A stretch of DNA of 64,000 bases from Sporolactobacillus shoreicorticis (GTDB lineage Bacteria; Bacillota; Bacilli; Bacillales; Sporolactobacillaceae), in assembly GCF_024125445.1 (NCBI RefSeq), contig NZ_JAMXWM010000013.1, forward strand, positions 1-64,000. The letters run 5' to 3'. This document shows, piece by piece, positions 54,566-63,071 of this stretch. Positions within the stretch are counted from its first letter, which is position 1. Every line of letters starts with the position of its first letter. Under the pieces are notes generated by a model that saw only the letters and a list, made by a program, of their open reading frames with translations, was not told the origin of the DNA and ran no database searches. The translations under genes and the position numbers were made by a program.

Positions 54566-55230
54566 AGCCGATATCCGACTCCTCGTTTGGTTTGAATGCT
54601 CGGTTCTGCGTGAATCTCGCTCATTTTTCTTCGTAACCGATTGACATTAACCGTCAGCGTATTGTCGTCCAAGAATTGATGGTTGTTCCATAAATCATCC
54701 ATCAGCTGTTCACGCGTAACAATCTTCCCCCGCTCCCGCAAGAGACAGGCAGCGATCCGATATTCATTCTTGGACAATTCGCAGGATCGCTCTCCGCAAA
54801 TCAGCAGCATTTTGTTGGCATCAAGCGAGAAATTCCCATAATTCAGAACAGAGGTCTGCACGCCATCTTGCCTCACCCTTCCGGCCAATGACGCGACGCG
54901 TGCCAACAGAATCTGCGTATTAAACGGTTTCGTCACAAAATCATCGGCTCCCAGATTCATGCTCATCAGCTCGTCCATCTCCGCATTTCTGCTGGTCACA
55001 ATAATAATTCCCATTTTCGATTGCTTTCTAATGGAACGGCATATGTAAAAGCCGTCATAATAAGGCAAATTAATGTCCAACAGAAGGATGTCCGGTTTGG
55101 CAGAGAGTACCTCATCCACAACATGATCAAACTGCGTTGCGCAGGCGACTACATAACCGTACCGCTCAAAGAAAAGTCGCAGTTCATCACGAATTTTTTC
55201 ATCATCTTCAACAATCATTAGTTTTGTCAT
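54562..55230 (-). CDS. OmpR-family response regulator, BceR-like
   Basis: 222 aa. Receiver domain with the acidic pocket EDDEK, phospho-acceptor Asp in LLLDINLPYYDG, Thr in IIIVTSRN and Lys in VTKPFN, then a winged-helix DNA-binding domain (ELSKNEYRIAACLLRERGKI … TLTVNVNRLRRKM). It probably binds the dyad at 53512-53533. First gene of the module. Confidence 0.92.
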   Translation of the reverse strand: MTKLMIVEDDEKIRDELRLFFERYGYVVACATQFDHVVDEVLSAKPDILLLDINLPYYDGFYICRSIRKQSKMGIIIVTSRNAEMDELMSMNLGADDFVTKPFNTQILLARVASLAGRVRQDGVQTSVLNYGNFSLDANKMLLICGERSCELSKNEYRIAACLLRERGKIVTREQLMDDLWNNHQFLDDNTLTVNVNRLRRKMSEIHAEPSIQTKRGVGYRL

Positions 55231-55392
55231 GCGGTCACCGCCTCTTTCGTTCCTTGTTTATTAGTAAACGCCATCTAAAAAAACACTCGGTTCCAGTTTG
55301 TCCGATACAAATTCTGATACCGTGGCGTGGTCTTTCCTACATCCATAGTGCCATTTACAATAATCAGCTTTTTCATTGTGCTCTCCTTATAA

Positions 55393-56055
55393 TTACTTTT
55401 CAGCAACAAATATCGCCGCGCTTCGATATCGTTTATGCAGTTTGACACAACTAAATCCTGCCAGTCTCAACAAGTTCATTTGATTTCCAACGGTACATGG
55501 TGTATCAAAGTGATAAAATCCTTTAGTGATGCCTTGCTTCGCTTTAAGTCGTTTGCTTTCTGCATAGTAAAAGTCTTCGTCTTTCTGAGCGTTGGCAATA
55601 TAATCCGTTTCAACATAGTAGCCATCAGCCAGTAAGCAATCGTGTAGTTTAGCGTATAGAGTAACTTTTTCTTCATGTGTAAAGTGGTGCATCGTCTGAA
55701 CGGAAAGTGCAATATCGAACTTTTCCGTCCCAAAATCAACATCAAAATAGGAACCTTTAATCAAGTTAAGATGATTTGATTTTTCTTTATGCTTCAACAT
55801 CAAACGTTCAAGCATTTTTGACGATAGGTCAATGCCCGTGACAAACACATTCTCATTAATCTTGAAAATTTCATCAAGTTCCAGCCCGGTACCACAACCC
55901 AAGTCCAGTAATTTAAGATTTTTCTTTGCTGGAATCAAGCTTGCTGTTTCGGCGTAAAATTGGAGAGAATCAGTTACATCATCGCGCATATGTTGCTCAT
56001 AATTATCAACACGTTTATCAAAGAAACTGCTCATATCTTCCAAACGTTCACTCAT
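55393..56055 (-). CDS. Class I SAM-dependent methyltransferase
   Basis: 220 aa. SAM-binding motif LLDLGCGTGLELDEI, acidic GIDLSSKML, then FDIALSVQTMHHF. Small-molecule methyltransferase of unknown substrate. Its ATG overlaps the TetR gene stop, so it is the regulated partner in a TetR-methyltransferase operon. Confidence 0.85.
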   Translation of the reverse strand: MSERLEDMSSFFDKRVDNYEQHMRDDVTDSLQFYAETASLIPAKKNLKLLDLGCGTGLELDEIFKINENVFVTGIDLSSKMLERLMLKHKEKSNHLNLIKGSYFDVDFGTEKFDIALSVQTMHHFTHEEKVTLYAKLHDCLLADGYYVETDYIANAQKDEDFYYAESKRLKAKQGITKGFYHFDTPCTVGNQMNLLRLAGFSCVKLHKRYRSAAIFVAEK

Positions 56056-56621
56056 TGTTTTTCCCCCTCTATGACTAACGAAAATCGCTGAAACGCATTG
56101 TTCATCAATTCAACGACCTTTTCATAGGGTAAATCAACAGCATTAGCGACAATTTGCGTTGCAATTCCGTGTGAGTAGAGCCATACATCTCTGAATAAGC
56201 AACGGGTTTGTTCCATGTTTAATCCAGTAACATTTTTCGCATTTAGAATAGAAGGCTGATTCCATTCTGCGCGCAGTATGTCGTCGATGCTTTTTCCTGC
56301 ACAGGTTTTATCCATAAAAAGAGTATTAAAAATGTGCTTCTCTTGCCGAGCAAATTCAATATACGCGATACTTTGTGTCAAGAGCCTGTTTTGTTGGCTC
56401 ATTCTGCCCTCCATATAGGAATTATAATAATTGTTCAGTTCCTCAATTACATCCTCTTTCAAATCATTCATATTCTGATAAATGCGAAACAAAGGCTTTG
56501 TTGAACAATTTAAACTGCGCGCAAGACTTCTTGCATTAAGACTTTCCATACCGCCGGTTCTAACTAATTTCACGGCGGCCGACAAAATATCTTTTTTATT
56601 AATTATTGGCATCGGTGGCAC
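56052..56621 (-). CDS. TetR-family regulator
   Basis: 189 aa from GTG 56621 (AGGGG 7 nt upstream); ATG 56612 is an alternative. N-terminal HTH: KLVRTGGMESLNARSLARSL … STKPLFRIYQNM. The ligand domain has no recognised relatives. Twin palindromes over the promoter point to autoregulation. Confidence 0.82.
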   Translation of the reverse strand: MPPMPIINKKDILSAAVKLVRTGGMESLNARSLARSLNCSTKPLFRIYQNMNDLKEDVIEELNNYYNSYMEGRMSQQNRLLTQSIAYIEFARQEKHIFNTLFMDKTCAGKSIDDILRAEWNQPSILNAKNVTGLNMEQTRCLFRDVWLYSHGIATQIVANAVDLPYEKVVELMNNAFQRFSLVIEGEKQ

Positions 56622-56632
56622 ACAATCGCCCC

Positions 56633-56668
56633 TTTGGTAACATATGTTGCGTAACGTATGTTACCAAA
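56633..56668. promoter_or_regulatory. TetR-type operator, two adjacent palindromes
   Basis: GTAACATATGTTGC and GTAACGTATGTTAC lie back to back; the outer arms TTTGGTAACATA/TATGTTACCAAA also pair perfectly. It overlaps the -10 box and transcription start of the TetR promoter. Confidence 0.8.
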
Positions 56669-56694
56669 ATAATACACTAAACGTTTATTGTCAA
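56666..56694 (-). promoter_or_regulatory. Sigma-A promoter of the TetR-methyltransferase operon
   Basis: On the minus strand TTGACA, 17-nt spacer, TATTTT; the operator follows directly. Confidence 0.75.
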
Positions 56695-57113
56695 TCTCAA
56701 ATTTACATATGATTTTTTGCATTTGTAAATTTAGTATCTGACAAAATCATGATCTTTCGGTTCTACTTCATAAAGAGACCTTTACCTATCAAGTGAATGT
56801 TTCATTTCAAGTTTTTCATCTGATCGTTGACCTTAATACATTTATTTATTTTTTTGTGAGCCAAACGGACTGTTGTGTTGACTAAATCATCCTGTACTTT
56901 AATACGAGGAGATGGGAAGTTCAAAATATGCTCAAGTGAGTGGCAGCCATGCCTCTGCGGAAGATGCCCAGACAAGCCTTAATATATAGCACAGGCTTTT
57001 AAAAGGCAAAAATAATCACTGTTGTAAAACAATTCATCAGACTAAGTCCCTGCACGGACCCTCTGACATGTCACGGTTCGTCCAAATACACAACGAGACT
57101 AATTGATCATTAA
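56695..57113. other. Intergenic stretch without a clear gene
   Basis: About 420 bp. The only candidate is a 25-codon plus-strand frame at 56911 (start MGSSKYAQVSGSHA), whose ATG touches the GAGGAG directly, so initiation is doubtful. Nothing else recognised. Confidence 0.4.
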
Positions 57114-57854
57114 TCATAAATTATTTTTTGCTTTGGTTGCTTTAATTAAATAGGTTGACAGCCACGGTCCCGTCCACCAACCGATCCATCCAGTATTTTG
57201 ACGACTTAGATTTTTAAATGAGAGGGATTGAAGTGTCCGCATGTATTCCTTAGTTTTACTAATATCAGCAATGATTAATGTTCCTCCAGGTTTCAACACT
57301 CTCGTTGCTTCACGAAGTGCATCGTCTCTTCCTTCTTTGCTTTTTATATTATGTATTGCTAAGCTGCTAAAGATAAAGTCAAAGCTTTCCTCTTGCAAGG
57401 GAAGCTCCGTCATGTCTGCTGTTATTAGTTGAATTTTATTTGATACATTTTCTATCAATGCATTCTTTTCCGTTGCATGCATATCATTGCCGGATTGGTC
57501 GACTTTCCGCCACAAATCAACCCCTACGGCTTCCCCGCTGCCTCCAAGAAATTTGGCAGCTTTGATTAAAACAGCACCATGCCCACATCCCAAATCCAAT
57601 ATTCTTGCATTTTCGGGTAGTTTTAACTCCGCAAAAACATTGCTCCAAATTAAGAATTTTCCCCGTAAGGAGGTGTGCAGGTGGAAGCCTCCACCACTCA
57701 GCATAAATAATGCATAGATCAAAATCCAGTATCCTGATTTTTGATCGTGAATCAACTCAATAACTGATATACATAGAGCGCTACAACCAACTAAAACATA
57801 TAATATAGGAACCATAGGTGCATCAATTCCATAATTAGTTCGATGTTGCTTCAA
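57114..57854 (-). CDS. Membrane-anchored class I methyltransferase
   Basis: 246 aa. Two N-terminal hydrophobic helices (about residues 13-33 and 42-60), then a Methyltransf_11 domain: ILDLGCGHGAVL, VGVDLWRKVDQSG, FDFIFSSLAIHNI, LKPGGTLIIADIS. The helices probably tether it to the membrane; substrate unknown. Confidence 0.83.
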   Translation of the reverse strand: MKQHRTNYGIDAPMVPILYVLVGCSALCISVIELIHDQKSGYWILIYALFMLSGGGFHLHTSLRGKFLIWSNVFAELKLPENARILDLGCGHGAVLIKAAKFLGGSGEAVGVDLWRKVDQSGNDMHATEKNALIENVSNKIQLITADMTELPLQEESFDFIFSSLAIHNIKSKEGRDDALREATRVLKPGGTLIIADISKTKEYMRTLQSLSFKNLSRQNTGWIGWWTGPWLSTYLIKATKAKNNL

Positions 57855-58064
57855 TTGCCATCACCCCTTTAAATTTTATCTGTATAAAAACGTATAGCCC
57901 GTCTCCATTTTAATAGTTTGAACAGCAAAGCATGCTGAACAATCTTTAAATAATGAATCAAATTCTTATTCGACGCACCTTCTGACAAAGTAATAGTTTT
58001 ATTGTCCGCATCCATTAGTGCCTTAGTTCCGATTGGGAGTACTGTATTGGAACAATTGTGTCAG

Positions 58065-58916
58065 TCATCCGTCAAGATCCAAGCTTGTTAAAAACTCACG
58101 AACATCTTTCTCGTAGCCGTAACGTTGGTTGATTTCTTTTAAAAAGTCTTTGTCATGTGTGTGCGTTTTGCCGGTTTCCAGTTGTTCTTTGTACAAAGTG
58201 AGGTAAGGAATAGTATGCCGTTTTGCTTCTTGCAGTTCTTTGTTTACGTCATAGCCGACTTTTCTGAAGCTGACTTGCGCCACACCTTGTTCATCAATTT
58301 CAAAAATGGCATACTGCGCGCGCCGATCACAGCGGTGTTTCGCCCACTTAAAATAGGGTTGGCCCACAGAACCCGGATTGATAATTAACTGATCTTCGCT
58401 GCTGTAACGCAACATCTGGTGGTGTACATGAGCATAAATGGCAACATCACTTTGAGGTTGTGTAAAAAGGCGATCAAAATTTTGCTGCGTTTGATCAGGT
58501 ACCAAATCACCGCCATAATTTTTATCCGGCAAGTTATGCGCAATGCTGATGTTCAGCCCATTGATTGTCTTCGTTGCATGTAAAGGCAGACGCTTGATCA
58601 TTTCTATTTGCGCGTTATTTAAAGTTTCGCATTGGTATTGAGCAAGACGCGCGATATAAATATCAGAGGAATCATTGAGGTCAACTTCCCCCGCAAGTGC
58701 TTCGAGAAGGCAGTCTTCCCAGTTGCCTTTTACATAAACGGAAACATTGATGCTTTTCAGCAGTGCCAATAGATCGGCCGAACCTGGTCCGGGCATGATG
58801 AGGTCGCCTAAAAACCAATAGTCAGTGACCTTCTCAAGAATGGAGTCTTCAATGACCGCTTTTAATGCGGTTGTATTCCCATGTACATCAGCAAACAAAG
58901 CTATTTTATGATTCAC
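58065..58916 (-). CDS. Metallophosphoesterase, YfcE-like
   Basis: 283 aa from GTG 58916, chosen because GGTGG lies 7 nt upstream. Metal-binding motifs in order: FADVHGNTTAL, FLGDLIMPGPG, KGNWED, IAHN, and AHVHHQ. Calcineurin-like phosphodiesterase of unknown substrate. Its potential upstream codons overlap the preceding gene. Confidence 0.82.
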   Translation of the reverse strand: MNHKIALFADVHGNTTALKAVIEDSILEKVTDYWFLGDLIMPGPGSADLLALLKSINVSVYVKGNWEDCLLEALAGEVDLNDSSDIYIARLAQYQCETLNNAQIEMIKRLPLHATKTINGLNISIAHNLPDKNYGGDLVPDQTQQNFDRLFTQPQSDVAIYAHVHHQMLRYSSEDQLIINPGSVGQPYFKWAKHRCDRRAQYAIFEIDEQGVAQVSFRKVGYDVNKELQEAKRHTIPYLTLYKEQLETGKTHTHDKDFLKEINQRYGYEKDVREFLTSLDLDG

Positions 58917-58938
58917 GCTCCCTCCACCTCTCTTACCA

Positions 58939-59385
58939 TTATTCCCGATCCCCGACACTGGGCATGTCAAATGCTTTTTTGGTCGTTGATAAGCGTTTGC
59001 CATTAAGCGCGACTTCTTTCAGAACGGATTGGTCTCTCACATACAATGTGATCTGTGTTGCTTTGCTTCCCGCATAGATGAGATTCTTTGAGGTATAAAG
59101 GTTTAAGGATAGGATGCTTGAATTCGGCCGCAATTGTTCAAATTCGTTCTTAACGAATGAAGGGACAGAACCGGTAATGGAAACATAGTCGTACGGTTTC
59201 GAACTTTTTCGAATTGCTACATGATAATCGATTTTTGCTTCTGTTAGTTTAAACGATTGAAGATGATTCTTAACCCGTATTTGTTGATTCACTTTGGCTA
59301 ATATATCAAACGATGTGAAGATCTTAATAATAAGGATGGCTGCTAAAACACATACAAGGCCGACAATAATGAAACGTTTTTTCAT
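58939..59385 (-). CDS. Unknown protein with N-terminal membrane anchor
   Basis: 148 aa. One hydrophobic helix (residues 5-22) after MKKR, then a soluble, beta-rich extracellular region. No family recognised. The stop lies 22 nt before the start of the phosphoesterase, so they may be co-transcribed. Confidence 0.6.
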   Translation of the reverse strand: MKKRFIIVGLVCVLAAILIIKIFTSFDILAKVNQQIRVKNHLQSFKLTEAKIDYHVAIRKSSKPYDYVSITGSVPSFVKNEFEQLRPNSSILSLNLYTSKNLIYAGSKATQITLYVRDQSVLKEVALNGKRLSTTKKAFDMPSVGDRE

Positions 59386-59389
59386 GATT

Positions 59390-59780
59390 CATAATCTCTT
59401 TTCCGCCCACTATATTTTTTTATCCACTGCTCTAATTCGGCTTTAAAATCTCTTTTTGTTCATCATTTTAAAAATACTTTTTTTAGATTGTATTTTTTGA
59501 TGAATCTTCTAAACTTCAGGTCACTTAGCAGCTTCCTGTCGTATTGGTGTTTAAATCATTCCTCGCCCTCAAGATATTCAAAATTTGACTGAATTCCAAT
59601 CTGGTGAGTAAACAAAAAGTCCAAAAATGGAAATGAGGTCAAATAAATTGATGATGAACATCTCCGCCAGTTATTTTACATCCATTCGTTAACAATGTTT
59701 TAATATCAAACACCATTATAGTTCGACGAACGATCGGACACGACAGCGCGTTGAATATATTTGGCACATCAGCCATGGTC
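59390..59780 (-). pseudogene. Possible ArsR-type regulator remnant
   Basis: At the right end of this 400-bp gap, the minus strand reads MTMADVPNIFNALSCPIVRR then TIMVFDIKTLLTNGCKITGG before a stop. The NIFNALSxPxVRRTI pattern recalls the first helices of ArsR regulators. The continuation is degenerate. Weak evidence. Confidence 0.35.
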
Positions 59781-59797
59781 ATCCTCTATAGTCTATT

Positions 59798-60148
59798 TCA
59801 ATAATATCGATTATCTTTACTTATATCAAAACAAAGCAAAGGAATAATATTAACAATTGGTTCTTCGTAGGGGTGAATGGCTTTAATGATCATCAGGGCA
59901 GCATCAATCTGCTGAAGCCGGCATCTGAATTCCATTTTACATTCCGTCCCCTCAGATAAAGTACCAGCTTCTCCATCATAGGGATCCGAGCCTTCAAGCG
60001 TTCGCCAGTAACCTTTAACTTCTGAATATGAGATAACGTTGTCATATTTCCCCACTGTAAGAATACCGGCTTCGTTTAATCGATTCCTAAGTGAAGCAAT
60101 ATAACGTTCGGGAATCAGCACTTCAATTTTGTATGTGTTGCATTCCAT
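59798..60148 (-). CDS. NIF3/CutA-fold protein, YqfO middle-domain-like
   Basis: 116 aa. YKIEVLIPERYIASLRNRLN, AGILTVGKYDNVISYSEVKG, a Gly/Asp-rich loop and KAIHPYEEPIVNIIPL follow the PII-like domain inserted in YqfO/NIF3 proteins, which also exists alone. Function unknown. GGGGG precedes the ATG. Confidence 0.75.
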   Translation of the reverse strand: MECNTYKIEVLIPERYIASLRNRLNEAGILTVGKYDNVISYSEVKGYWRTLEGSDPYDGEAGTLSEGTECKMEFRCRLQQIDAALMIIKAIHPYEEPIVNIIPLLCFDISKDNRYY

Positions 60149-60227
60149 TTTCTCTGCCCCCTTTATTCACTGAAAAAGTACCTTCTGATTCATTCTTTAA
60201 GTGCGATAATAACCGCTGCATGGATTT

Positions 60228-60439
60228 CTATTTTCTGGTCAAGATGGCCCAAATTATGTTCAAGCTTTTCGCTGTTTCTTTCAGTCTGAGGATAGAGTCA
60301 ATCCACACTCTATCTTTCTCCGTGAACTGTCTCTGATTGCTCGTATTTCTGCCCAGATGAATGATTTTTCTTTTTCATAATAACGAAGGGTATCGATGCT
60401 TATACCCGTTAATTTGGAAAACCCGCCAATTGAGTAAAC
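60228..60439 (-). pseudogene. MerR-family regulator remnant, AdhR-like
   Basis: YSIGGFSKLTGISIDTLRYY then EKEKSF is the start of a MerR HTH; an internal deletion and frame change follow, then FTEKDRVWIDSILRLKETAK. The effector part is lost and the initiation codon is unclear. It is divergent from a carboxymuconolactone-decarboxylase gene, like AdhR and its targets in B. subtilis. Confidence 0.7.
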
Positions 60440-60461
60440 CAGGAGCGTCCCTCGTGATGCC

Positions 60462-60492
60462 TTGACATGGAGTGAGCTCCAGCTGCTACACT
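60462..60492 (+). promoter_or_regulatory. MerR-type promoter with 19-bp spacer
   Basis: TTGACA, 19-nt spacer, TACACT. The spacer holds the dyad TGGAG-TGAG-CTCCA. Overlong spacer plus dyad is the hallmark of MerR-activated promoters. Confidence 0.75.
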
Positions 60493-60522
60493 TTTATTGT
60501 AGCAAAAAAGGAGATGGAAAAA

Positions 60523-60903
60523 TTGGAAAAAAGTCGTTATGAAGCAGGTTTAGAAAAGTTAAATGAAGTAGACGGAAAAACAGGCGATCGGGTTGTCCAA
60601 TCGTTGAAGGACATTGCGCCTGATCTGGGACGGTTTATTATCGAATTTGCCTTTGGCGATATTTATACCCGTCCCGAGTTGGATCTAAGGCAGCGTGAAT
60701 TGATCACACTGAGCAGTCTTGCCTCGATTGGCGGTACGGAAAATCAACTGCGCGTACACATCAATGGCGCATTGAATGTAGGCGTCACCACAAAAGAGAT
60801 CTCCGAAGCTTTCATCCAATGTGTTCCTTATGTTGGATTTCCAAGGGCACTGAATGCCGTTGCCGTCGCAAAGGAAGTCTTCAAAGAAAGAAATTTGATT
60901 TAA
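60523..60903 (+). CDS. Carboxymuconolactone decarboxylase family protein
   Basis: 126 aa from TTG 60523 (AAAGGAG 9 nt upstream); an ATG at 60514 touches the GGAG. All-helical CMD fold: DIYTRPELDLRQRELITLSS, GGTENQLRVHINGALNVGVT, EISEAFIQCVPYVGFPRALN with the conserved His. Similar to YraC-type proteins linked to aldehyde stress. No CxxC peroxidase motif. Ends at a strong terminator. Confidence 0.82.
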   Translation: MEKSRYEAGLEKLNEVDGKTGDRVVQSLKDIAPDLGRFIIEFAFGDIYTRPELDLRQRELITLSSLASIGGTENQLRVHINGALNVGVTTKEISEAFIQCVPYVGFPRALNAVAVAKEVFKERNLI

Positions 60904-60914
60904 GCAAGACTCCG

Positions 60915-60943
60915 GCAATTTACTTTGGTAAATTGCTTTTTTT
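60915..60943 (+). terminator. Terminator of the CMD gene
   Basis: GCAATTTAC-TTTG-GTAAATTGC followed by seven T's, 12 nt after the stop. Confidence 0.9.
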
Positions 60944-60950
60944 GAGTTGC

Positions 60951-61319
60951 TTAAATAATATAGGGCAGTAATTCCTTTATTTTCATGATTTTTGTCGCAG
61001 AGAGCATAACATCTGTCTCAATATTTTCGTGGTTGACAAAATAAATGAACGCTCTGCATCGCCCGCATGGAGGCAAAATCTTTCCCTTTCGCCCGACCGC
61101 AACAATTTTTGCAATTCGCGATTCTTCATGGGTAATCATTTGCGCGATGGCTGCGTGCTCTGCACAAAATCCGAGGCTGCAGGCGGTGTCAATACAGACA
61201 CCAACATAGACGTTTCCTTTAACGAGCGCACTGGCAACTGAAGCGACCTGGCAGTCTTCAGACAGTGCTCTGGGATTCACCTTTTCCTCCGCTAATCGCT
61301 TTAATTCGCTGAAATCCAT
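60951..61319 (-). CDS. Cytidine-deaminase-like protein
   Basis: 122 aa from ATG 61319 (GGAGG 8 nt upstream). Zinc site of the deaminase fold: FCAEHAAI (Cys-Ala-Glu) and LPPCGRCRAF (PCxxC). Size and motifs fit cytidine or blasticidin-S-type deaminases; the substrate cannot be decided. It starts 18 nt downstream of a HAD gene on the same strand. Confidence 0.85.
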   Translation of the reverse strand: MDFSELKRLAEEKVNPRALSEDCQVASVASALVKGNVYVGVCIDTACSLGFCAEHAAIAQMITHEESRIAKIVAVGRKGKILPPCGRCRAFIYFVNHENIETDVMLSATKIMKIKELLPYII

Positions 61320-61337
61320 TTGCCGTCCCTCCATTCC

Positions 61338-62006
61338 CTACGGTGCTTCACGCAATTTCAAGCTTAAATCATCAATTGCTTGAATCGTCATCATGGGTGC
61401 ATAATCCGAATTCCTCGGCTGCTGCAGGCAAGCCATCCCTTGCAGAACACGGATTGTTTTCATCCCAAGTTTATTCGCCGGATAAATATCAAAATCCAGC
61501 CGATCACCGACCATGTATGCTTCATTCGGCATGCTGCCGGCCCGTTCCAGAGCATAGGTAAAGATGCGCAGATCCGGCTTTTTGACACTAAGTTCAGAGG
61601 ATAAGGCAAAAACAGAAAAATACCGATGAATGTTCAGCTTTTTCATCCGCTCCTGTGCGTCCTCGGATTGATTCGCGATGATCCCCAAATTAAAGTTTGC
61701 GGATAAATCGCTTAATACCTCGATCACATTTGGATACAAAAACTCTTGCTCCGGCAAATAGACAACCTTACTCCGCACAAATTCATACTGCTCTTTCGTT
61801 TGTACCAATGAAGGTAGAACATCGTTTACCGTGTGTTGATACGACCTGCACGCATTCTCTCTCAGATGACGGATATGCTCGGCTGAGCAAGGAAAGCCCA
61901 ATGCGGAAAGTGCGTCGCTCATTACATGGACAATCGATTCTTCCTGCGCACTTTCATCAATTAAAGTAGAACCCAGATCGAAGAAAATCCATCTTTTTGT
62001 TTTCAT
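61338..62006 (-). CDS. HAD family hydrolase
   Basis: 222 aa. Motif I FFDLGSTLIDE, motif II IIANQSED, motif III Lys in SVKKPDLRIF, motif IV MVGDRLDFDI. Motif I has Gly in place of the usual second Asp (DLGST instead of DLDGT-type), as in some HAD members; this may reduce phosphatase activity. It is in a run GNAT-HAD-deaminase with gaps below 20 nt, probably an operon. Confidence 0.85.
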   Translation of the reverse strand: MKTKRWIFFDLGSTLIDESAQEESIVHVMSDALSALGFPCSAEHIRHLRENACRSYQHTVNDVLPSLVQTKEQYEFVRSKVVYLPEQEFLYPNVIEVLSDLSANFNLGIIANQSEDAQERMKKLNIHRYFSVFALSSELSVKKPDLRIFTYALERAGSMPNEAYMVGDRLDFDIYPANKLGMKTIRVLQGMACLQQPRNSDYAPMMTIQAIDDLSLKLREAP

Positions 62007-62020
62007 GACACATCATCCCG

Positions 62021-62530
62021 TCAAATAAAATTATCTACGAAAATACATTCCAGCTCATCTGAAGTCACGATTTGAAATCCGCAGTTCTTCAGTACCTTAA
62101 TCGATCCGACATTTGTTTTGAGCACGCGAGCGGTAACACCTTTACAGTTTGGATTTAAACGTGCCCATTCCGCTAACGTATTCACCGCTTCAGTCATCAG
62201 TCCTCTTTTCCTAAAGTTTAGCGACATGCCGTAGCCAATTTCTGAGTATCCTTTTTTATTGGGAAATCCTTTAAAACCAACGAAACCAATTCCTTTATCT
62301 ACAGTTTTGTCAATTATTGCCCAATACGTGTACCATGGATGCAGCTTTTCGCTGATTCGTTTCATCTTGCGAATCTTTTTGCTGATTGCCGCCTGAAATG
62401 ATTCTGACATGGTTTCAGAGTCAAACGAGATCTCAATCGTATCCGAATCGTTGCTGTTGATTTGCGTGAGTTCACGGATTGATAAAGGGTATAAAAACAA
62501 ACGGTTTGACTGCAATTGCGGTTCGTTCAA
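62021..62530 (-). CDS. GNAT family N-acetyltransferase, RimJ-like
   Basis: 169 aa. EIGYGMSLNFRKRGLMTEAV (motif A), NVGSIKVLKNCGFQIVTSDE (motif B). First gene of the likely operon with HAD and the deaminase-like gene. Confidence 0.85.
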   Translation of the reverse strand: MNEPQLQSNRLFLYPLSIRELTQINSNDSDTIEISFDSETMSESFQAAISKKIRKMKRISEKLHPWYTYWAIIDKTVDKGIGFVGFKGFPNKKGYSEIGYGMSLNFRKRGLMTEAVNTLAEWARLNPNCKGVTARVLKTNVGSIKVLKNCGFQIVTSDELECIFVDNFI

Positions 62531-62610
62531 TTTAATTCCTCCACATCCCCTTACCGAATGTAAATAAAGTCGTACGGCAGGGATATACTATTAAAAAAAG
62601 GAATGACACA

Positions 62611-63069
62611 ATGATTGGCCTATTGCTCGCTGTCGCGCTCTTTAATAGCGCTGCCTTTCTCATCAATAAACGGCTTACAAAAAATCAACTGGTACATATT
62701 TGGATGTTCACCGTCGCCGTACAGGTGCTTACCGATAGCTATTTGAAAAAAAATCATGCCTATTGGTACTTCTCCCAGGGATCTTTTGAGTGGCGAGCAC
62801 TCCTTGTGCTGACCGTATTGATTCCACCGGTCAACATCATTTTCTTAAACAGCTACCCATTTGGAAAATTGTTTACTAAGAGGCTGCTTTATATTCTTGT
62901 CTGGGATCTAGCCATCACCGCTTATGAACGCATCGCACTTCTGCCTCAGCCATGGGGTTACTTCAACTACGGCTGGTGGCAAATCAGCTACTCGTTTCTT
63001 GTGTATCCGTTTTTACTGTGGATTGTTGCAGTTTACTATCAATGGATTCGAAAGATCGAACGGGAATAA
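62611..63069 (+). CDS. CBO0543-family membrane protein
   Basis: 152 aa with four or five hydrophobic segments; the LTDSYLKKNHAYWYF, LPQPWGYFNYGWWQISYSFL and final YQWIRKIE stretches are typical of the CBO0543 family seen in Bacillales and Clostridia. Function unknown. Confidence 0.78.
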   Translation: MIGLLLAVALFNSAAFLINKRLTKNQLVHIWMFTVAVQVLTDSYLKKNHAYWYFSQGSFEWRALLVLTVLIPPVNIIFLNSYPFGKLFTKRLLYILVWDLAITAYERIALLPQPWGYFNYGWWQISYSFLVYPFLLWIVAVYYQWIRKIERE

Positions 63070-63071
63070 CC

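Noticed and set aside
56911-56988. A 25-codon plus-strand peptide after GAGGAG
   Set aside because: No spacing between the Shine-Dalgarno-like sequence and ATG, and no promoter or family resemblance.
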